Shown: positions 59,324 through 64,000 of the stretch, piece by piece
Position numbering within the stretch: the stretch's first letter is position 1
Layout of the letters: each line of letters starts with the position of its first letter
DNA from: SIG565 sp045656145
GTDB taxonomy: Bacteria; Bacillota; Clostridia; Oscillospirales; Acutalibacteraceae
Direction: 5' to 3'
Length of the DNA: 64,000 nt
Assembly: GCA_045656145.1 (NCBI GenBank)
Contig: JAZOQP010000031.1
Coordinates: 1 to 64,000 of the forward strand
Notes under the pieces: generated by a model
Database searches by the model: none
What the model was told of the DNA's origin: nothing
Seen by the model: the letters and a program-made list of their open reading frames with translations, nothing else
Program-made: the position numbers and the translations under genes

Positions 59324-60427
59324 ATGAAGCACCTTTATTCTAGTATAATTTACGAAAATAAACTTCCTCAATTACGTGCTCGTCAATCAATGTTCCCGGG
59401 AATTTGCCGTCTTTCCGACGGCAAAATTCTCGCTTTACATCATATGGGTCAAGCATTTGAAGCAGCAGATGCAACCACCTATGTTTCGTTCAGCGAAGAT
59501 GAGGGTAAAACTTGGAGCGAACCCAAAAGAATTTTCGATAAAGAAAGCGAGAAAATCCCGCTATCTGATAACTGCAAGCCTACCCTTTTACCTGATGGAA
59601 AGGTTATTGCAATTGGTTATCAATTTGAACGTCCTGACCCTGATTTACCGGTAGGAAATCCTGAAACAGGCGGACTTTTACCTGACGAAGTTTTCTTCAC
59701 AGTTTCTGAAGATAATGGCGAAAATTGGAGTGAAAGAGTATCAGTTAACACCGCTTGGCAAAACAGCACCGAGGCCTCTGCTCCCATAGTTGTTTTGAGT
59801 GATGGAAGCTTTGCAACACCTATCACAGGTTTTCCAAGATGGGATGGCTCTTCGGCCGGAAAAAATTGCGGCAGAATTCTCCGCAGTTTTGATGGCGGTA
59901 AAACCTGGAATGATGATGTGATTTGTACCGAATTCCCAGGCGATGAAGTTACTTGCTATGAGCAACGCATGTGTCAACTCGAAGATGGCAGCATTATTGT
60001 TATCTCTTGGAATGAAAACACTAAAACCGGAGAGAGAATGAACAATCATGTTACTGTATCCTATGATAACGGTAAAACCTTTAGCAAGCCTATTGATACA
60101 GGTATTAAAGGTCAGGCATCTTCTGTTTTAGCTTTAAGCGGAAATAAATTTTTAACCGTTCATGCTATCCGCCGCGATACCGATGAACCCGGTATTTATT
60201 TTTGCATTGCAGAAATTAAAAATGGCAAGTTTATTAAGGAAAAATTTGAACGAGTTTGGACTCCTAACACTCCTATTATTAAAAGCAAGCATATGGCCGA
60301 AATTTTCTCCTTTATGAAATTTGGGCAACCGAGTGCTATCAAGCTTTCCGAAAACAAGGTTTTATTAACCCATTGGGAATGTGTTGAAGGTCTTTATAAA
60401 ACCGTTACCAATTGTTACGAAATATAA
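59324..60427 (+). CDS. Sialidase-like BNR-repeat protein, cytosolic
   Basis: The 367-residue six-bladed propeller protein has four Asp boxes: SEDEGKTW, SEDNGENW, SFDGGKTW and SYDNGKTF. No signal peptide is visible, so it acts inside the cell, unlike secreted sialidases. The ATG after GGAGGG is chosen; a longer frame begins inside the previous gene. It may hydrolyse or isomerise an imported glycoside; sialidase activity is not shown. Confidence 0.83.
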   Translation: MKHLYSSIIYENKLPQLRARQSMFPGICRLSDGKILALHHMGQAFEAADATTYVSFSEDEGKTWSEPKRIFDKESEKIPLSDNCKPTLLPDGKVIAIGYQFERPDPDLPVGNPETGGLLPDEVFFTVSEDNGENWSERVSVNTAWQNSTEASAPIVVLSDGSFATPITGFPRWDGSSAGKNCGRILRSFDGGKTWNDDVICTEFPGDEVTCYEQRMCQLEDGSIIVISWNENTKTGERMNNHVTVSYDNGKTFSKPIDTGIKGQASSVLALSGNKFLTVHAIRRDTDEPGIYFCIAEIKNGKFIKEKFERVWTPNTPIIKSKHMAEIFSFMKFGQPSAIKLSENKVLLTHWECVEGLYKTVTNCYEI

Positions 60428-60445
60428 ACGAAAGAGGAAAATGAA

Positions 60446-61882
60446 TTGTCGATTTTTCTTGCTATTGATTTAGGCACAACAGGTTGCCGAAGTATATTAT
60501 TTGATAAAAACCTAGACTGTATCTCTTCGGATTACGAAGAGTACGGTCTAATTACGCCAAAAGAGAAGTATACCGAGCAGGATGCTAATCTTTGGTGGGA
60601 ATTAACACTTAAAACCGCTCAAAACGCCATAAATAAAGGTAATGTTAACCCAAAGGATATAGATGCAATTTCAATTAGTTCTCAAGGTATTACAATTGTT
60701 CCTGTTGATAAAGAATATAACACTCTTTACAACGCTATCAGTTGGCTTGATACTAGAGCTGAGAAAGAAACAAAACAAATCGAAAAAGATTTTGGCGCCG
60801 ATTATATGTTTAAATTATCGGGCAGAGTTTTAAATCCTGATTATACCCTTCCAAAGCTTTTATGGTTTAAGAAAAATTTGCCCGAAATATATGAAAATGC
60901 TTATAAATTTTTAATGCCACTCGATTTTCTTGTTGCAAAATTTACAGGTAGAGCTGTAACCGATTTCAGTATGGCAACGGGTACAATGTTATATGACCTT
61001 AAAAATTTTTGTTGGAGTAAGGCAATTCTCGATTTTTACGGGATTGATGAAAAAAAGCTTCCCGAAGTTGCTCCTTCTTATGAAAAAGCAGGTTTTGTTT
61101 TACCTGAGATTGCTGAAAAATTAGGACTTCGAAAAAATTGTATTGTTACAGTTGGCGCACAAGACCAAAAATGCGCCGCATACGGTGTAGGGCTTAAAGA
61201 TGGCGTTATGACTATTTCGCTCGGCACTGCTGCGGCTATAGAAAAATTTTGGAAAACCGCCGAAAATGATACATATAAAGGCTATGGTTGGTGCGGATAT
61301 GTTGAAAACAATACCTTTGTTACAGAGGGAGTTATTGGAACTGCGGGCACCGCTCTTCGTTGGACTCGTGATATGCTATTTAAGGGCGAAGATTACGCTA
61401 CCATTGATAATGAGGCTATCGCCGCTTTTGAGCGTGGCTCTTCCCTACTTTTCTATCCCTATTTAATGGGTCCGGGCGCTGATGATAACTATCCTGATAG
61501 TGAAGGCGTATTTTATGGTATTAATCTTGCAACAAATAGAGGCGATTTTGCTTTAGCTGTTATGGAAGGCGTAGCTTTCCAAATGCGCTCAATTTTAGAA
61601 GCTATGAAGGCGTATGGAAATGTCAATTCAATAATACTCTTCGGTGGCGGTGCAAAGAGCGATTTATGGGCAAGTATTATTGCTAACGCTACAGGCTTAG
61701 AACTTAAAATTCCCAAAACCTACGAAGCCGCTGGTGCCGGCGCTGCAAGACTCGCCGCAAAAGCGGTAGGAATTGAGCTTCCCTCACTCGATATTGCAAA
61801 AACTATCAAACCCACTCACGCAGAAGAATACTCTGCTAAATATAAAAAATATAAAGAAATTGAAAAGAAAATGTGGGCATAG
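60446..61882 (+). CDS. FGGY-family carbohydrate kinase
   Basis: The 478-residue kinase has the FGGY fold: AIDLGTTGCRSILFD at the start, TDFSMATGTMLYDL near residue 173, catalytic Asp in GAQDQKCAAYG near 240, and FGGGAKSDLWASIIANATG near 400. It is closest in pattern to xylulokinase-like members. The start is TTG after AGAGGAAAA. A classic sialic acid pathway would use a ROK-type NanK instead, so the sugar entering here is probably a ketose or acidic sugar. Confidence 0.88.
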   Translation: MSIFLAIDLGTTGCRSILFDKNLDCISSDYEEYGLITPKEKYTEQDANLWWELTLKTAQNAINKGNVNPKDIDAISISSQGITIVPVDKEYNTLYNAISWLDTRAEKETKQIEKDFGADYMFKLSGRVLNPDYTLPKLLWFKKNLPEIYENAYKFLMPLDFLVAKFTGRAVTDFSMATGTMLYDLKNFCWSKAILDFYGIDEKKLPEVAPSYEKAGFVLPEIAEKLGLRKNCIVTVGAQDQKCAAYGVGLKDGVMTISLGTAAAIEKFWKTAENDTYKGYGWCGYVENNTFVTEGVIGTAGTALRWTRDMLFKGEDYATIDNEAIAAFERGSSLLFYPYLMGPGADDNYPDSEGVFYGINLATNRGDFALAVMEGVAFQMRSILEAMKAYGNVNSIILFGGGAKSDLWASIIANATGLELKIPKTYEAAGAGAARLAAKAVGIELPSLDIAKTIKPTHAEEYSAKYKKYKEIEKKMWA

Positions 61883-61918
61883 ATTTTCAATTTCATATAA
61901 ATTTAGGAGGAAATTATA

Positions 61919-62881
61919 ATGATTTCAGGAAAAGACACTTTTAAATTCAAACCCGCGGATTTTTATCCCTTTAAGGATACTGCGGAAATTGACCGCGTTC
62001 GCAAAATAACCTTCGAGGATATTGTTGCTATGAACGGTAAACACCCGACTGCTCCAAATGCCAGAGTTGAAGTTTATAAGGATGAAGAAGTTGAAATGGC
62101 TCTTCTTGCAGATATGGTTAAGCATATCGTAAATTCCGACCGTTATGATAAAAAATGCATTATGATAATGCCAAACCCCTGCCCCACATATAGAAAGGTG
62201 GCTTATATGCTACGTGAGCTTGGTGTTAACTGCCGCAATGTTAAGTTTTATATGATGGATGAGTGGGCTGATGAGGACGGCAATGTGGCTCCCCTTACAT
62301 ATAAGGCAGGTTTTGGTAATGCTTTCTATCGCTTTATGGTTTCTAACATTCTTGATTTAGGCTTTAAAGAGGAAAACTTTATTTACCACAGCAATAAAAC
62401 TACTCCCGATTTCTCTAAAATGTTAGAGGCTGATGGCGAAGCTGATGTTTGCTATTCAGGTCCCGGTTGGCCCGGCCACTTAGCATTTATCGACCCCGTT
62501 GAAGATTGGTTTAAACCAACTATGGAAGAATATTTAGCTCAACCTGCAAAGGTAGCTAATTTACATCCGCTTACAATCGCTCAGAACTCTCTACACGGTT
62601 CTTTCGGTTGCTCGGGTGATATTGCTAAGGTTCCACCGAAGGGTGCAATGATGGGCCCGAGAGACGCTATGAAGGCTAAGCTTGTTATTGATGACCATAC
62701 CCTTACTACCGCAGGCACTCATGTTTCTTGGCAGAGACTTACTTCTCGCCTTTGTATCTTCGGAAAACCGAATCAAGAAGTCCCAACTTCTATTTTACAG
62801 CTTCGCGATATGCCAACTAGATTTGTTATGAGCGAATCGGGAGCTGCTACCATTAAGGAAGACGATTTCTTCCAGTATTAA
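61919..62881 (+). CDS. NagB-like sugar-phosphate isomerase, divergent
   Basis: The 320-residue protein belongs to the glucosamine-6-phosphate isomerase superfamily but is about 60 residues longer than NagB. Landmarks are IMIMPNPCPTYRKVAYML, VKFYMMDEW (the Asp of the NagB LDEY motif) and SGPGWPGHLAFIDP. E. coli NagB has Asp141, His143 and Glu148 in DGHIAFNEP. Here the Asp is Pro, the His stays and the Glu is Asp. A changed reaction is likely. AGGAGG precedes the ATG. Confidence 0.82.
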   Translation: MISGKDTFKFKPADFYPFKDTAEIDRVRKITFEDIVAMNGKHPTAPNARVEVYKDEEVEMALLADMVKHIVNSDRYDKKCIMIMPNPCPTYRKVAYMLRELGVNCRNVKFYMMDEWADEDGNVAPLTYKAGFGNAFYRFMVSNILDLGFKEENFIYHSNKTTPDFSKMLEADGEADVCYSGPGWPGHLAFIDPVEDWFKPTMEEYLAQPAKVANLHPLTIAQNSLHGSFGCSGDIAKVPPKGAMMGPRDAMKAKLVIDDHTLTTAGTHVSWQRLTSRLCIFGKPNQEVPTSILQLRDMPTRFVMSESGAATIKEDDFFQY

Positions 62882-62894
62882 TTGAGGTAATGAA

Positions 62895-64000
62895 ATGAAA
62901 GCAATAATTAATGCTAAAATAATTTTAGAAAACGAAGTTATTGATAACGGAGTTCTAATTTTTAATGATGGTAAAATTGTTGATTTCGGTTCTTCATCAA
63001 AAATCTCTGTGCCAAAAGGCGCAGAGGTTTTTGATGCAAAGGGAAACTTTGTAGGCCCGGGTTTTGTTGACATTCACTGCCACGGTGGTGGTGTTTCAGG
63101 TTTTTCAATCGACCCTGCAGGAGCCGCACAATTCCATCTAAAAAACGGAACAACCACAATTCTAGCTGCTCTATATCCAACAATTTCTCCGGATGGACAT
63201 GTAGAGGCACTTGAAAAGATATATTCTGTACAAGCTGATAGCACCGGTAAAAGCATAGGTGGTATATATATGGAGGGACCATATTTAAATGAAGAATATG
63301 GCTCTAATATGAATAATAATAAGTGGCGCGGTGAAGCGCATCCTGATGACTACAAAAAGGTTGTTGACAAAGCGGGCACTCAGGTTAAAGTTTGGGCTTT
63401 CGCTCCTGAAAGACCCGGCGTCGAGGAGTTTATGAAATATGCAAAACAGGTTAACCCTGATGTTGTTTTCAGTATTGCACACTCTAACGCTACCCCCGCC
63501 CAAACCGAGCCGCTGAAAAAATACGGCGTTTTAAATTTAACACACTGTTGCGATGCAACACACCGTCAACCCTGTGAGCCAGGTACCCGAAACTGCGGAC
63601 CGGATGAAACCTGCTATCTTGATGATAATATGTATGCCGAAATGATTTGCGATTCAGAGGGTATTCACGTAAATCCCTATATGATGAAGTTAATTATGAA
63701 AATCAAAGGTAAGGATAAAGTTATTCTTATTTCCGATAGTACAGTAAACGACCCCACAATGCCTATGGGCAGAGAAACTGAAGACCTTAATTTTGATGAA
63801 AATGACGGTCTTGCAGGAAGTAAGCTAACCCTTCGCCTAGCAATTAGAAACCTAATTAAACATACAGGAGTTTCCCTTTCTGATGCCTTTAATATGGCTA
63901 GCCGCAACCCCGCAAGACTTATTGGTATGGATAACGAAATCGGCACTATAGCCGTTGGCAAAAAAGCTAATTTTGTTATTATTGATGAAAATTACAACAT
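62895..64000 (+). CDS. NagA-like amidohydrolase, 3' end outside window
   Basis: The frame starts with ATG after GAGGT and stays open to the last base, giving about 368 residues of an expected 380-390. It has the NagA metal and active-site pattern: DIHCHGGG near residue 60, YMEGPYL near 127, AHSNAT, LTHCCDATH, and Asp in LISDST near 280. The usual THxFNAM motif reads THCCDATH. It probably removes an acyl group from an amino sugar phosphate. It is the eighth gene of the operon. Confidence 0.85.
   Translation, partial: MKAIINAKIILENEVIDNGVLIFNDGKIVDFGSSSKISVPKGAEVFDAKGNFVGPGFVDIHCHGGGVSGFSIDPAGAAQFHLKNGTTTILAALYPTISPDGHVEALEKIYSVQADSTGKSIGGIYMEGPYLNEEYGSNMNNNKWRGEAHPDDYKKVVDKAGTQVKVWAFAPERPGVEEFMKYAKQVNPDVVFSIAHSNATPAQTEPLKKYGVLNLTHCCDATHRQPCEPGTRNCGPDETCYLDDNMYAEMICDSEGIHVNPYMMKLIMKIKGKDKVILISDSTVNDPTMPMGRETEDLNFDENDGLAGSKLTLRLAIRNLIKHTGVSLSDAFNMASRNPARLIGMDNEIGTIAVGKKANFVIIDENYN

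Overview
The window is a low-GC, gene-dense chromosome segment from an endospore-forming member of the class Clostridia (Bacillota). The evidence is a large set of sporulation and germination genes (spoIVA, spoIIGA-sigE, a sigH-like gene, spoIIM, yqfC/yqfD, ylbJ, a gerA-type operon, spo0A), monoderm-type lipoproteins, ECF transporters, strong AGGAGG ribosome binding sites and frequent TTG starts. No species can be named from the sequence. I see no rRNA, CRISPR array, transposase or phage genes.

Layout. 1-1.4 kb: end of an ECF S-component gene, a ywlG-like gene and a small convergent membrane-protein gene. 1.5-7.2 kb: xpt plus a BMP-type nucleoside ABC transporter, a purine salvage unit. 7.4-14.6 kb: xerC, spoIVA, lysA, lysC under a lysine riboswitch, then mgtE behind a short leader ORF. 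14.6-16.2 kb: spoIIGA-sigE with a Spo0A-type promoter. 16.2-21.9 kb: HtrA-like protease, histidine kinase/response regulator pair, zinc-ribbon protein, sigma-H-like factor, YitT. 22-33 kb: tRNA-Gly, clpE-like gene, cvpA, a DUF5711-like gene, truA, ecfT-ecfA2-ecfA1, a methyltransferase, ruvBAC. 33-37 kb: potABCD. 37-47 kb: xerD, spoIIM, an SDR, mutS2, recO with a small yqzL-like gene, era, ybeY, phoH, yqfD, yqfC, ylbJ. 48-49 kb: tRNA-His and tRNA-Gln; tRNA-Gln carries an 844-bp insertion flanked by 18-bp direct repeats of its own 3' end. 49-55 kb: a SpoIID-like protein with three peptidoglycan-binding repeats, the ger operon and spo0A. 55-64 kb: two divergent units (transaldolase and SIS isomerase to the left; eight sugar genes to the right) that look like an uncharacterised acidic or amino-sugar catabolic locus.

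How it fits together. Spo0A, the SigH-like factor, SpoIIGA and SigE form the early sporulation cascade, and the sequence shows matching promoters: a TTGACA-21-TATAAT promoter with an 0A box before spoIIGA, and sigma-E-type promoters before spoIVA and spoIIM. The spoIVA promoter lies inside the lysA terminator hairpin, so the sigma-E transcript should escape a structure that would hide the ribosome binding site on readthrough RNA. The right-hand sugar locus has lyase-, anomerase-, sialidase-, FGGY kinase-, NagB-, NagA- and TIM-like genes but lacks NanE and a ROK-type NanK in view. Together with changed active-site residues, this argues against simple sialic-acid use.
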